Below the pieces are notes generated by a model. It was not told the DNA's origin. It saw only the letters and a list, made by a program, of their open reading frames with translations, and did not search any database. Position numbers and translations under genes: made by a program. This document shows positions 35,501-50,500 of a stretch of DNA of 64,000 nucleotides, in pieces (the stretch's first letter is position 1; every line of letters starts with the position of its first letter). The DNA is from Promerops cafer. Taxonomy: Eukaryota; Chordata; Aves; Passeriformes; Nectariniidae. The stretch is taken from assembly GCA_013398275.1 (NCBI GenBank), contig VZSE01008388.1:1508854-1572853 (forward strand). The letters run 5' to 3'.

Positions 35501-38500
35501 GCTTACATTACCTGTGTTTCTGTCTTGGAAAAGCTTTAAAAAGGCGCCCAAACATATTATGAGGCATCTCAGTTTCTCCCTGTTGACATTCCCAGGGCTA
35601 TAGCAGCAGTGCAGAAGGGCACTGCTACCTCTCATCTAAGCAGAGTGGTAAAGATGGCTAGAACAGCCAAGACAGTGATCTCAAAAAGAGATGAAGCTCG
35701 AAGATTTGGAAAATACATCACTTAACTGTGTAATGCACTGCCTGCTATAATAGGCTCTCTTTAGATCCTGTCGATCGCTTCTTGAACTGGCACTTAAAAG
35801 TCCAGTAGACATAAACACAATGAAGGAACAAGCTAAGTCAGGTGAATAGCCCTGATATTACATGTTTAGAGGATGACGCAGGCATGTTCTGATGGCATTG
35901 AACAAGGCAGCTTGTTCCACTCCAAAGTTCAAGCCCACTTCTGCCCTTTTCTCCCATCAGCTCACTTGCATTTGGCAGCACCACAGGTTGAGTGCTTCCC
36001 AAGTTACTGCAGACTTACAGGAAGCTTTGGAAACAAGTACAGAGGCAAAGACAAGGTAAGCTTGGACAAGTCATTTATGTGGGAAACTTCTGATAAGAGC
36101 TTTGGCTTCATTCCCAAAATAAGTACCAGCTAAATGACTTCAGTCATTCAGCATGTGGGTGCACTTTAGGCTAGAGGAAGGAAGCAATTTGTAACTCCTG
36201 CCTTATGCCATGCCAGCTACTGCTCCAGAGAGCAACGAACTGGGTTCACACAGTCAAAATTCATATGGAATGGCCAAGATTTTGCAAGGCTCCAACACAC
36301 AGAGCTTTCCCCTTCCAGCAGGCTGATAAGACAGCATCAAGAGGGACCAGGAGAACACTCCTGAAGTACTCCTGCACTTCATCCTAGCTCTTGGGACTCA
36401 TTCACCACCAAGACTTTCAATTTCCATTTCTTGATCCTACTCTTTTGTCTCCGCCTGGACCCCAAAGTCCGCCTATTTCAATGCTACTCCATACCCTCAG
36501 TGAACAGCTCTGCTACCCTTTTCTAAATTGCTTCCACCAGGCCTGCTACATTCCCTTTTTGGGAAGAGAAAAACAAGGGTTGTGTAGGGAGGGGCTAGCA
36601 ATGTAGTAATCTCCAATTTAATTAATTTAGAGGTGTAGCACACCTACTTGCATGCAGAATGTATCCTGAGGTATTACTTCTTTGTTCTTACTAAAGGTCT
36701 GTAGAACAATTTGTAAGAGTCAGGGCATCAGATCTGGAGTCCTGGTGTGATTCCAGCAAGATACTGCATTTACCATTTCCAGTCTCAACCTGCTACTCAG
36801 GGGTGCAATGTGAATGCTAACAAGATAATGTGCTCCACCCCACAGCTGCCAGATAAGACACAGATACTAAAGAATCCCCAAGACTTGTAAGACACAAGGA
36901 AGAAGTTATTACAGTTGAAGTATCTGATGGCTACAGGGCTGCATTACATAGAGTCCTCTAATCTGACCCGCTGATACCCATTATGTAGCCTGCCAGCATT
37001 TCCAAGAGCCTCTCTCAAATCTCCACTGTAGAGTCAGACCTGAAATGCAGGAGTCTCCAGCCATCCTCAGCCTTGCAGTCTAAGCTCTCCCAGCGACAGC
37101 CCCATGGCCTCTGGTAACCCCACGGTTTGCTAATGCGAGGTTCGTACACCGCTCTGACATCCCCATGGAAACAAAGTGTGAGGTTATAAACAGGGGATTA
37201 GCACCTCCAAGCGCCCAGCACAGAGCAGGAGGCAGCTGCAGGCTTTCCCTTCGCCCACCAAAGGCCAGGGGCCATTCAGGTTGGGGAGGGGGAAGAGACT
37301 CAGTTGCACAGGAAGGGCAGGCAGAGGGCGAATCGCTGACTGGAGGAAACTGGGATGGGGCGGAAAATAACAGGCCAGTGATGGGCCCCTGCTGGCTGCT
37401 CAGCCTGCTCCCCTCACTGCTGGTATCACTGCCTGGGCACCCTCCTGCTGTTGGGGGCTAAAAAGGCTACGAGAGAAGGGACTGCTCAGCCTGGAAAAAA
37501 GAAGGTTCAGTGAGGTCTTACCAATGCTCCTAAGTACCTGAAGGAAGGCTGTAAAGAAGAGAGGGGTGGGCTCTCCCCAGTCACTGGTGCTCAGTGACAG
37601 GACAAGAGGCACAAACTAAAAAAGGAATTATGTCTGAATGTAAGAAACACTGTCTAGTATAAGGCTGGTTCCCTGGAAAAAGCTGCCCTCACAAGAACCT
37701 GGGGAAGGTTTATCCTTGGATATACTCAAAACCTGGCTGGACAGAGTTCTGAGTAAGCTGCTCTAGGTGACTCTGCTTAAGCAGGGAGCTTGGACTAGAC
37801 AATCTTCAGAGGTCTCTTCCAACCTCAGCTGCTCTGTGGTGCTGTGACTCCATCTGTGGCATCCTCCAGTGACTGGCTTACTGATTGTTAGTGATGAGGA
37901 GGTGAGCATAGCTGAGGAAGGGCATGCAGACTCCAGCATGTGTAGCAGTTTTAATCTTGTGTGAATAAATGGTTTATATGAGATATGACTTGTCCTTAAA
38001 AGACTGCCAAGAGAATATTGTGACAGATCTTCTCCAAAATGCTGAGTACTCTTTATGAACCCTGCTGCCTGAGGCATTTCTCACCCAGTTGTAATGAACT
38101 GCTTTTCCCTTTCCAATTTATTCCTGAAAAAGAGAAATGTGGAAAGACAAGACTGACTATTCACCTGTTCAGTTTGGGTTTCTTGGGAATATGCCCTTCA
38201 GGAAGTGGAGGCCTGTGGTTTGGCAACAAACCTGAAACAGAAAAAGATGTGAGAATATTTTGCGGTGTCTCTTTGCTTCTATTGCATTCAGAAGTCACAT
38301 TACACCTCATAAGCCAGGCAACCCAGGTCACTTCTAGGATAGCACAACAAGAACTCAAGTACAGTAGAAAGGGGATTTTATCTTCAGTCATTGCTGAACC
38401 TGCACCTCAGCCAGAGAAGCTGGGAAGTTGTGCTGGGTATGGTGAGGAAATACACACCAAAGACACTATCACTTGGGCTCATCGCAGAGGCTTTTACAGA

Positions 38501-41500
38501 GGACACAGGGCACTGGTGTCCAATCAGATTCCATCTCCAGGATGGAAAATCTGACTATTAAAATTCTCAGTCCATTTAGCTGGATACAACTCAGGTACCC
38601 AGCATAAAGATCAGCACAATACTCTTGACTGCGTCAACCTGGGTCCCACTCCCAGGGGAAGTAAAAAAAGTCATCACATGGCAGATGGCAGAGTTGCACG
38701 TTACTAATGGGGTAGGTCAAGCTTACGTAAATCAAGTAATTTCAGAAGCAGGTGTTTAATCATTAGTTACTGGAGACTGAGCCACTTCCCAGATCTTTCT
38801 GCAACGCTCATCTCATCCACAGGGATAAATGCCTGCTGTTAAGGCAGGAGTCAGAACACAGAGAAAGCAGAACAAGTAGTCTCTGTTCCATCATCCTGTC
38901 CCAGCAGATGGACCGTAACGAGTTTGCTGGGTGACTGGACAATGACATCTCACTGAGCTATACCAGCTGGGCAGGAGACCCCTCTGAAGGGGTTCAATAG
39001 GTACCCTACAGTCAGGGGTTATGTCTGGCAGAGTTATGTACCTGCACGGTGAGCCATCTGCACACAGACAGCAACTTTCTTGTGCTCCTCCAAGCAGAGG
39101 CCTGTGATCCTTCGTGGCAGCATCCCTCCATCCGAACGGATAAACTGACTCAGCAGCAAGACATCCTGAGGGAGAGAGAAGGGCAAAACCATCAGTGCCC
39201 CAGCTACCTTCACTGCTGTGACTACAGGTGCTGGGCTGAGCCTTGCATTGTGTACAGAACTCAAAACAATGTGAAACAAAACAATGATTCCTCCCTATGC
39301 ATTTTGTTTGCAGCTTGACAACAAGTGGCTTTTACTTGCTGTCACTGCCTGCCAGTTTAGCTTAGTAAGGTCACTCAGATGGTTTGAGTCTTCCCCTGAC
39401 TTCACCAGTATAAACACATGATGTCAGCTACTTGCTCCAAGATTCTTGCTAAGATAATGTGTCCTAGGTACTCAGGCAGGGTTACACAAGACCTACAGAT
39501 GGATATTGTTTACACAACTTGCAATGCCATCACAGCTGCTCTCCTAAAGTTCACAGATATGTTAGATCACCTCTGACTGTCTCCTTGTTCCCTCAGAGCA
39601 GGACTGTTCTCTGCTATCTACTCCTCAAACTTTTATCTACTTTCCCATGGTGGAGCTTCCCTCTGGAGGTCTCTCTGGAGGGGTGGAGAGCACGGAAATG
39701 GTCCAAGATGTTGCATGACAAAGCTTTATGTAAGAAAAGAGTATGTGCTGATGAGTAAGGACTAACAGGATAAATTACTGCACTCAGTCCTTCAACTGTG
39801 TGTGCATTAGGTGGGGCTGTGACAGTCACGGTGGACGAAAAGGAACACTTGAAGCATGCTGAGGGCTTGTCTGTGATTCAAGAACCATTTAGACTACACT
39901 GCTGTTGACCTTTACAATTAAAAACTCTAGAAATGTAAAGCAGCCCTTTTATTAAAAACAAAATTAAAGGGATCTCTAGGATCAGATAGTATCACAGGGC
40001 TGGAATAACATTTTTAAACACAGCAGCAACAGCTGTTGCACAAGTGCCCCATTAACTGTACACAGTACAACAGCCCAGGATTCAGATCCATGCTCTCCAT
40101 TTCCACACACAACACCAGTGCAAAGATACCCCTCAGGCCAATATAAGCAGGCATCCTTGACATCCTGACATCAGCATAAGTTGGCCCAAAGGGCTTCCAG
40201 AGACTTCACACTTGTTGTTTCCCCTTCTGTTGACAGACTTGTTGCTGGTTTAGAGTTTACTTCTCCATTCTTGTAAGTATGTTCCTAGCTGAGGCAGCAG
40301 GACCATGCAGAGGCTGCCTGCAGGCTGAGGGGACCTGCCAGCAAGCGCCGGACAGAGCGAGTTCAAACGAGGCATAGCAGAACTTTGCACCCCCTGGCCA
40401 GAGCAGCAGGCAAGAACAAAGAGTACTTGCTGCTTTTCATGTGGGGTGACCATGACTGCCTGTTCACAGACTCACAGACCGGCTCCTACCCTGCATCCTT
40501 GCTCTTTTACAAAGAGCTCCCTGGAGCATTCCTACCTTCATTTACTGGCCTTGCAAAAGCAAATAATCACAAGTGAATATAAAGCGAGTATTCAGAAACC
40601 TAGCTAACTAGGAATTATTCACCCACTCCCACTGCACAAGACGAGCTCAGCTGTCAAAGGGGGCTACTGGAATTTAGGACGCTGTTCTGGTAATGATGGA
40701 TTCTGACAGATGCTGTCATAGACTCATAGAATGGTTCGGGTTGGAAGGGACCTTAAAGATCATGGAGTTCATCCCCTCCCTTGCCCTGATGGCCACTCTC
40801 TTGTTTGATGCAGCTCAGGATAGAATTGGCTTTCTGGGCTGTGAGTGCTCACTGCTGCGTCATGTCCAGCCTCTCATCCACCAGCACTCCCAAGCCCTTC
40901 TCCCCAGGGCTGCTCTCCATCTGTTCATCCCCAGCCTGTCTTGATACTGGGGGCTGCGCTGACCCAGGTGCAGCACTTTGCACATGTTCTTGTTAAACTG
41001 CAAGGAATTCCCACAGGCCCACTTCTTGAACTTGTCCAGGTTCCTCTGGATGGCATCCCACCCCTCAGGTGTGTCATCTGCAAACCTGACGAAGGTGCAC
41101 TCAACCCCTTTGTCTATGTCCTTAATGAAGGTACTAAATAGAACTGGCCCCAGTAAGGACCCCTGAGCTACACCACTTGTCACTGATGTCTATCAGACTG
41201 AGCAGTTGACCACTACTCTCTGGATGTGACTATCCAACCAACTCCTTATGCATCCAACAGTTCAGCCATTGAGTCTATCTCTCCCCAGTTTAGAAAGAAA
41301 GATATTTTGGGGACCATGTCAAAGGCTTTACAGAAGTCCAGATAAATGACATCTGAAGCCCTTCCCTTGTCCACTGATGGCCATCACCGAAGACCACTGG
41401 GTTGGTCAGGTAGGACCTGCCCTTGTTGAAGCCTTGTTGGCTGTATCAAATCTTCTCCCTGTCATCCATGTGCCTTAGCACAGCTTCTATGGGGATGTTC

Positions 41501-44500
41501 CATGATCTTCCTAGGCACAGAGGTGAGGCTGATAGGTCAGTAATTGTCAGGTTCCTACATTCTACCCTTCTTAAAAATGGATTCCAGTCACCTGGGAGAA
41601 AATCCTGGTTACAAGTGTTATAGATAAAATGTTGAGGGTTTTGTGGTTTGTTTTTGTCCTTCCCACTGCCCACCCTCACTCCCAATCAATACCATCCTCA
41701 CTAATATCATCATGACATGCAGTTTCCCTCTTCCCATAATTGACTTTCTTTCTGCATCCACTTGTCTCCAATGAACACATTCCGACTGATTTTTAGATCC
41801 AGCTCCTTTGAAAACATGGGATGTCATGTAGGCCCACTGACATTCAGACGCTGACTTTAATGTCTCACTGATACGGAATTACTTACCAGGCACCCTACAG
41901 AACAATGCTGTATCCAAAGAACAAGAAAAGTCCAGCTGGGCAACTAGTGGCATGTTCCTGGGAGGCCATCGATGGTTAAAAGAGAAGCAGAGTGTCCCTC
42001 AGCCCAGCTAAAACACGGTCCTACCAAGGAGAACAGTAACCCAGGCACCAGATGGTGCCAGCTGCACTAGAAGAAACTGGATGGAGGCCAGCCAAACCAT
42101 CCAAGGGCACTGACTTTTGACCACTCCTGAAATACACTGGATTGGATTCAGGAAACCAGAGCAAGACCCCATCCCCCTTTTTCCTCTTCTTTAGCTGTCT
42201 GGATCTTCAAATCACCAACAGCTCAATTTGCCATTTAGCACATAACACTTCTGTAAGTGAAAAAGGGCTGTTCAGCTCCAAGTGCCTAGAAAGACAAAAA
42301 CTTGCAAGACTTTGCTACTAGTCTGCTGCATTACTCTGTGGAGAAGAGGAAGAAGAGAGCTGATGGCAAGTTTGAGGCAGTTTCAGTCTTTGCAGCCATT
42401 AAAGCCTAAGTAGGCCACACACTCTTGTGAAGGGTGTGTGTGTGGTCCAAGTGATTTCTCATATTACCACCACACCTCACAGAGTCACAGGCTTGTTATC
42501 AAGTGTTTCCATGCAAAGGGGGGTGGTGGGAAGCAAATGAAGATAATAGGTTTTTTTCCTCCCTGTGGGAAAAAAAAAATCAAGAAAATCTGTTCTCTGT
42601 TATCATCTCTGACCAACAGTGTCACCAACTGACCAACACCCTGGTGTAGCAGTCATTTCTTGACTGAAATCATCAGCCATGTCCCGGCTGCTACAGCTCC
42701 AAATTACAGTCACGCTGCTTGGCTTAAAATGCTGCGCACTTGACCAAAGGTTCGTCCATTTCTGAAGATTCCCCACAGTTAACAGGCCAGGTGCCTCTCC
42801 CAGAGTATTCACACAGATGTATCTTACCACTGGGAGAAAGCAGACAGGTACAGCCAACTTCATGGGGCAGCTGTGGAGGGAAGTGATGAACAAGTACGTG
42901 GAGCGGTCAAATTAAAAAACATGTCTGGCAAGTTCTCATGGTGCCGTCATGTTCCATGAAATTCACATTCTGTGCTAGTGGACAGCCAAGCCTGTAACCG
43001 CTGATTTGCTTTAATCACTGGACAGCTCCCATGAGGCTGGACCCAGATTCCCACCCCTATAATCTGCAGCATTTGATGAAAACAACTTGGACTGAATTAA
43101 TCTAAGGCTAATAGGCAAAGCTTGCAGTTCGGTTTCCCCTAGCTGTTGCCAAAGCAAGATGACATATTTACTGCCTACTCAAACTAATGATGTTTGAAGT
43201 GGATAAGAGGGGAAACAAAAAACAAGTTTAGCCTCCACTTCTAAAAGGGCTGGACAAACTTGCTAGATGGAGCACTATATACTGCACATTCTTGTGAATA
43301 GATGGTAACCAAAATGCAGAGGCACCTGCATTTTAATGTCTGCAGACACTTCGCAAAGCAGGATCCTTGACTGACACATGATTCATTAAAACTTTCACTT
43401 ACTGCAAGAACAGTTCTATCTGTGCAGCCAAATTACTACTGGGCTCTATCAGACAAGTCTGCCAGTCATTATTTCCAGTTATACAAGAGTCTAGTTCTTC
43501 CTTTCTCCCTTACTCCTGGGAGCTGTACACCATTCTCCACACACTTTGTAACAGAATTGCGGGTTTCAATCCCGTTGCATCCATACAGTGACCAAAATAA
43601 TTTTTTTATCTCCAATGGATATGAAAAAAAATCAACTGAGATCTCAGTTTCACTGGACAGACAGACACATGCAGACCACAAACTGTGGGAATTTATATCT
43701 TAAGCTCTGTTATCCTGAGCCACAATAGAGGATCAGGATTGAACTGGCAAAGACAACTGCAGCCCTCTACACCACAGCTGAGGCAGGTTGGAATCATGAC
43801 CTGCTAGTGCTCACAATGCCTGTTCAATTGATTAATGACTTTGGAGACACTGATCCCCCAGTTCTCTAACAGCCAGAGTAACTCATTATGCCACTATTTT
43901 AGACTGTGCTAGTTGCACATGACAAAAGGAAAGTCCTGTGAGGTCATATTACTCAACTCCCTCAGGGGCTAATTCAACACTTCCCTTTTCATAGTGCCTC
44001 ATTCAGTCCAATTACAAACGTCCCAAGCAAAAAAGCTCACACTTTCCTTTCTGTGCAAGGGACTGATCTCAGTTTATCAATCTCAAAGGAACCACCATCT
44101 ATTCCAATCTCTCACCAAGCTCATCTTATAGGTTATGCTATATGAACCAGGCTGTATCTTCAACAAAAATAGCTGCTCTCAATTTACGGACAATTAGCCA
44201 TCAGTGAGAAAAATGTCCCACTGTTTAATTGCCCACAGAGTTAAACGCCTGCACTTCATTACTCAAGCATCTCAAGATTCTGCTGCAGAATCATCACAGC
44301 TCATCACAGCTGCAGCAAAGAATAAAATAGTGAGTGCTTTAGTGCAGAAAAGGGAAATTTTTATTCACCTTAACATTTAAAATTCTGAAAATCTGCAACT
44401 AGTACAAAGCATTCAAAAACATTAGGGACAAGCAAAGAAGTGGTCTACTCCTGAACTCAAATTTCTCCTAGTTCTCATCAGCCCCACAGAGGGATGCTTC

Positions 44501-47500
44501 TAAATATGAGGTAAGAAATGTTCACAATTTCAAAATACCAGTTCACACTGCTTTCTTTAGTTCTTTGTCCAGAAGGAGCACTGGATATATACACACCAGA
44601 TGCATATGCATTCAAAATCTATGTGACAGCTGAGATGGACACATTTGTAGACTCTCAGTACCTCAACTTCTTAGAAATTATCTTAGCAATGATTCTCAAG
44701 ACTGGCTGCAGAATCTCTCTTCACATTTAGTTTCCTCTTGCCGCCTTACTGCACAGTAGAAATCAGGATCTAAGAATCAAAGTGAAGTGTGGAAGAAAAC
44801 TCGTAACTTAGTTCACTCTACAAACACAGGTAAAACTCATGTTTCACACTGTCTGTTGTGACCAATTTCCAATCCTGGAACTCAGACTCCACAGAATCAC
44901 ACTGTTTAAAACTTCTTTGGCTCTTGATGGCATTATCTCTCCAGATACTCAGTGGAGTTTTCTACCACACACACCAGCAGGAACTGAGTCTATGTAAGTC
45001 TATATATAAATTTCCAAGATGCAATCCACTGCTGTAACTTATTTCATCTCTGAACATCAGTTTATAGTTTCTCAAGGGTTGTTAATGTGTGACTCATGGA
45101 ATGCTTTCTGTAAATCTCTCGAATTACTGAGTTTAATGATGCTGTTTACTTCTTGCATTTAAAAATCACATAAAATGATATGAACCTTAAAAAAGTATTT
45201 TCCAGGGTAAGTAACTAGTTGGTTTTGATCACTACACAATTCAGCAACCATGAAAAATAATTGCAAGGAATCTCTGTGTTCAAACATGGGCAACACAAAA
45301 CAGACATGATTCAGTTTTGTAGTATTTCACAAACCTTACTGGTATTTGTAATTTCACCGAATTTATTATAATCTGTAAATTCATTGTATTTCCAGGTTTC
45401 CCATGCTGTTGAGAAACCAGGCCAGAAAACACTAAATATTCCCCTGCCCCCAACTTATTTCACTGTTTAATATTGCACCCAGCCTGAGTAAGAATCACTG
45501 ACAATATTAGATTCTAAATGCCTCCATTTCTGCAACACAGGCTTTGAAAGACACTAAAAGTATTTCATTTACACCTCACATTTGTTGTTTCACCTGTCTG
45601 GAGTAATTGCAAGTATTTTATCTGGAACTATTGCTGTATTCATATTCTTCATAATTCATGAGTCTTAATTAGTCCTATCCAACAGGTTATTTGCTTTTAC
45701 TCCTAGCTGACACCTTTTATTTGGAATTCGCAACATTTTATTTACCAATCAGTAATAATCAGCATCAGTCTCCTTCCTCTCTTATCTACTTAGTATGTCA
45801 CTTGCAGTTTTCAAACCATTTAGTGATTCCCTAGGATTTTTTTTTCATGCTTTGAAAAAAATCCTGAGAGTGAAGTAAGGTATTTTTTAGCTAACTCCTT
45901 CAAGACCTTGAGGCAACATGCAATCCAGGCCTGCTGGTCTGTACCTAATTCAACGCTTAAGTTATTTCTGTATTTGTTTTTTTCTGTCCTTTTACATTGC
46001 AGATTGCCATCAATATACAGATATTAAAACATAATTTTTCCTTTGCATGTGTGCACTAGGACTACACACAAGCAGGTCACTCATTCTGCAACCAATGTTG
46101 CTTTCAGTCCCCTTCTTCTCACAATAATGGACCTTCTCACAAACATTTCTTTTTCTCCAATGTATTTGTATCCCCCTCTTTAATCCTATTGACATTAGCT
46201 TATTCTGAGTTTTCTGTTGCCTTATCTTAGTAACAGCATGTTCCTGTCTGGTTTTCTTCTTTTCTAATTCCAGTGCTGGGTTTTGAGCATGCAAGGAGGG
46301 AACTTAGTCCTTTTGTAAACTCTGTGTTTGAATGACCTCTTGTAAAGTTACATTCTGCATCTGCTATTATCACGCTTCTCATTCTGAAGACTGTTGTGCT
46401 TTTATTTTAAAGCACTACAGGATTTCCTTTCCATATTCTAGGTTTAGTGTTAGTTATCCCCTCATTAGTTAACAAACTTCTCATTAGCATTTCCTAAAAA
46501 ATGCTTGAATAAAACCTATTTTTTCTCTTGCGAGGTATGTAAAAATGTATGCTCTCCTTCATATTCATAGAGTTTTAAAAGCTGTATGGAACAGTTATTA
46601 ACTCAGTGGACAATGACAAATGAGAAATCGTAGTGCTTGAAGTCATATAATTGACCTAGTCAAGTCTTCTGGCCTCTCTGGAGCTAGGCCTGTATCCACT
46701 GACTAAATGCTACATTTCAGTTTGATTCTCTGGGAAGTGCAATGGTGAAAGGCAGCTGGGCACAGAAGAGCTATACGGCCTTTTCAGATCAGATGGCCAT
46801 GTGAGTAATTCCAAATCTCTTACTTGATACAAGCTCATCCTTTTTCCCAGAACACCATCAGCCAAGGCAAACAATTACTGTGTAGGAGGCTCTTGCTGCA
46901 CCCAAGAGAAGCAGAGCTGGAGTTAAGTATCTTTACTACACCCAGGAAAAGATGACAGGGGCAGGTTGTGGGATACGTAGATCAGAGGGCAACACTTGTC
47001 TAGAGATGAGGATTGGGGGAACTCCTCCATTAAACTTACCACATAATCGTACTTATGCTTCAGGTTCCAGCGACAGATGGGACACTGGCCAGACGGGTTT
47101 GGAGGAGGTGGTGCTTCAGCATCCTCTATAATTCTCCCTTCAATCTAGGAAACAATTCAAAGCATGTAATGATCAGGCACAGCTTACAGCTCCACCTGCA
47201 CCTGTGACTCAAGGAATACTTTTCACCAAGTCCACAGTACATTGACCAGTTCTGTGCAGATGTCAGGGGAACAGTATCTGCATCATTCAACTCACTTTTA
47301 TAGAGATATAACAAGCCCTTTCGTATGCTTATGCCACAGACTATGGGAAGGACAAATTCAAAGGGCATAGAAAACCCTTTGGCAAATTCTTGTGTACATT
47401 TTTCTAAATGTATACTAGTTGACAGTCAGTATGAAGTTCTCATATTCACCTGAATTCCATTTATTGCAGTACTCTTTTGAACCACCATGCCTTGAAAGTG

Positions 47501-50500
47501 TAAAGGCCCTTTAGCCAAAAGCTTTAAAATAACTTTTTTCTGGGAATATGAGAATGTCACGGAATAGCAGATGCATGTTATAGTTGAAAACATGCAGGGG
47601 CTTGCTGGTTTAAAAATCACCAGCAGGGAAAACTGAGCAAAATTTAAATTTAAGAAAGGACAGATATAAAATGTGTGTGGGGCTTGTAGATTTATTTTAT
47701 AATACCAATATTTTATCCAGTTTAATTCTCTGAACAAGTCTTCTAGGATATTATAAAATTATCTTTTCTACATCACTGTAAAGTGGTGGCATCTAATACT
47801 AAAATTTTCTCACAAGTAACATGGAAAGATGTACGAGGTGTGTAAAGGAAGAACTTGACAAATTTGTCTCCGAATTGTAGATGTGTTAGAAATACAAAGT
47901 CTACCTACATACACACTTGTCTTTTTTTTCTTTTTTGAAGACTTACTAATGGAAGCAAGAGCTATCTCAAATTGCACCCAAATGAACAGAAGAGACAATA
48001 AAACTAAGCTACTTTTTTTCTCCAAGATATTCTGGAGTTTCTTCTGGTCAAATTAAGACTAAAAGCAGATTCTGAACACCAACTGTCAGCCTTAAAGAGT
48101 GCAAGCACCAGAGTTTGAAAAGAAAACCTGGATGGAATGTAAGGCTACTTAAAGAAACCATTAGGTTCTGTGCCTGAAAAACTGTGAAGAGAAAGTATGA
48201 CCTTTCCTGTAAATGTGCACGGGAAACTGGCATTCAGCTGAACTCACAGAACTATTTCATACGCCAGATTTCTGCCCTTCTGGGGATAAAATGGGAACAG
48301 GTAAGTTACTTGCAGTTTAAACATCTCAGTACCTCAGACAGAATTGTCAATTTTTAAGTGAGATTCCTCCCCGCCCAAGTACAACAGCCAGTATTTGTTT
48401 TACAAAGACAAATGTTTTTGTAAAAAATTTTGTAATTGTAAAAAATTGTAAATTTTGTTCTATAAAAACAAATACTTAGCTATGAATATAAGATGTAGGC
48501 CAGTATCTTATTTTCTATTAATCAGTAAAGCTATTTTCAGCCAGTGTATCTAGTCTTGATTCTTGCCAGTCTGGCTTCAGACTGTACTATGACTGTAATT
48601 CCATCTTGGAAATACATAAAGACTCAGAATACTACATCAACATCAATTTTTCTTGAGATAAATTTCAGTGTACAAGTTTTGGCAATTATTTCCCAACTGC
48701 TGAGGACTTCTGTACTGTTAATTCACTCAGTAGCTATTATTCTGTTAAACAACTAAGAGGGAGTGTAGGGGCTCTAAATTCTCAGTATGCTGATGAAATC
48801 TGTATTTCTCTGGGATTTATTAATTGGTTCACATCAAACACTTCCTTCAATACTGATTAAAAACAAGGACACAGAAAGATGAGCAGGGAAATATGGATTC
48901 AGGGAAGACTGATGTAGAATTGGCAGGAGAAATGGAGTGACCGACGGATACACTGAGAAACCTATCAGCCCTTTGGTTTGTCAATTTACACCATTTTTGA
49001 CAACATTTTCCTTATCTAGAGGCACAGATGGATTCCAGACTGATGCTAGGATATTACACAGCAAATATATCCAGATCTCCAGGAAGAGTTATTTTCATAA
49101 AGGGCTCTGCTAATGTAATGCTTACCTTTTCTACTTCAAGCCTCAGTTAATGTTTTGGACTTTCAAGAATATAATCTATATCCCCTTTGAAACTGACTGA
49201 GTGCAAAATACAGCAATGCACTGAGTGTGTTTTGTTGGTGTGCACACTCCTCTCTCGTTTTGGTTAAAACAACCTCAGGTCACACTTGCAAGCTCTTCTC
49301 TTCAGGTTTGTGGGCAAAGATTAGTAGTTTGGCACTTGAAGGCAAGAAATAGATACTTTCCATCATACCTACTGTCACACCTTATTTTTCATTGACAGTC
49401 TTATGACATCTTGCTAACTGCCATATATTTTAGGTATGCAATATCAAATAGAGTAAGTTATCTGCTCCATGCAGGTTTCAGACATGCCAATGTCCACTAA
49501 CACAAATACAACAAAACTTCCCACAAAATATATTTCTGACAAAAGTACTTAGGAGTTTCAAAGGCATGAACAAGCAGGTTTTTTCTGTTTCATTAGCAAG
49601 CAAAATAGTCCATCCCCTTCTTATTCTTTATGTATATATAGATTAACATTTAAGTGCACTCTCTTCTAGCTATTCCCAAATTCCTTCTTCACTCTCCTTA
49701 CATCTATCTATATATATTTATATATATATGTATATATCTCAAAATATCTGTGTTATCTCTCTCCAACCAAGGCATATAGTGCTACTGCCATATGCAATGT
49801 GAGGAGAATAATGCAATCTCCTTTCCCCTTCAGTAATTTCAGTGCTTCTAAAAAAATAACAATTCTCTTGATAAAAGTATAACAGATTAGATGGTGCTAA
49901 CTGGGCAAAATTCTAATGCTACTGCTTTAATCTTTTCCTTCCTGTCTTAAACTGCAGCTCAGAAGATGCTCTTCTTTATCAGTTACTTCAGAACTCTTGC
50001 TTCATTTACAGGAGCAGTTTTCCTTTAGTATTTAAGGTCTTCCTTTGAAAACGCCCCTTTCACTTAAAAATTTTTTTTACTATGTGTGTTATAAGATGGA
50101 AGCTTTGTATCACCTGAAGTCGATATGGCACACACTGCGGTTAACAAACACAACACAGATCAAAGGCATGAAATGTGTGTGGCATGTAGGCCGTACAAAC
50201 ACGTCCTGCAATGCCACATCGCACTGCCAGCGCAGGATGAAGTGACAAAGCCATGGCAATCCTCCCTTGTGCCTGTCCACACTCAAGACAATGCCAAATG
50301 GCACCAGTTTAGGAAATGAACCCGTCTGAAGAATGGCCCCTAGTGTTTTAGATCCTGAATGCCTCTGGTCATGGATTTTGACTTTACCCGGACTGCAACG
50401 AGGGTTTTGGTGCTCATGAGTGGCTCTGACTGAGTACCTGCCACCAGCAACAGGGTGATGATCCTGTCCTTCAGCAGGCAAACCCTCCATTGCATACCTG

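Noticed and set aside
37165..37461. 98-codon + strand open frame before the CR1 at 37.5 kb
   Set aside because: GC-biased composition with no known domain or splice partners.
38039..38554. 171-codon + strand open frame
   Set aside because: It spans MRPS18A exon 5 in antisense and has no domain-like content; treated as a shadow.
40693..41166. Several + strand open frames over the 41-kb region
   Set aside because: They are the antisense of the CR1 reverse-transcriptase segment, not genes.
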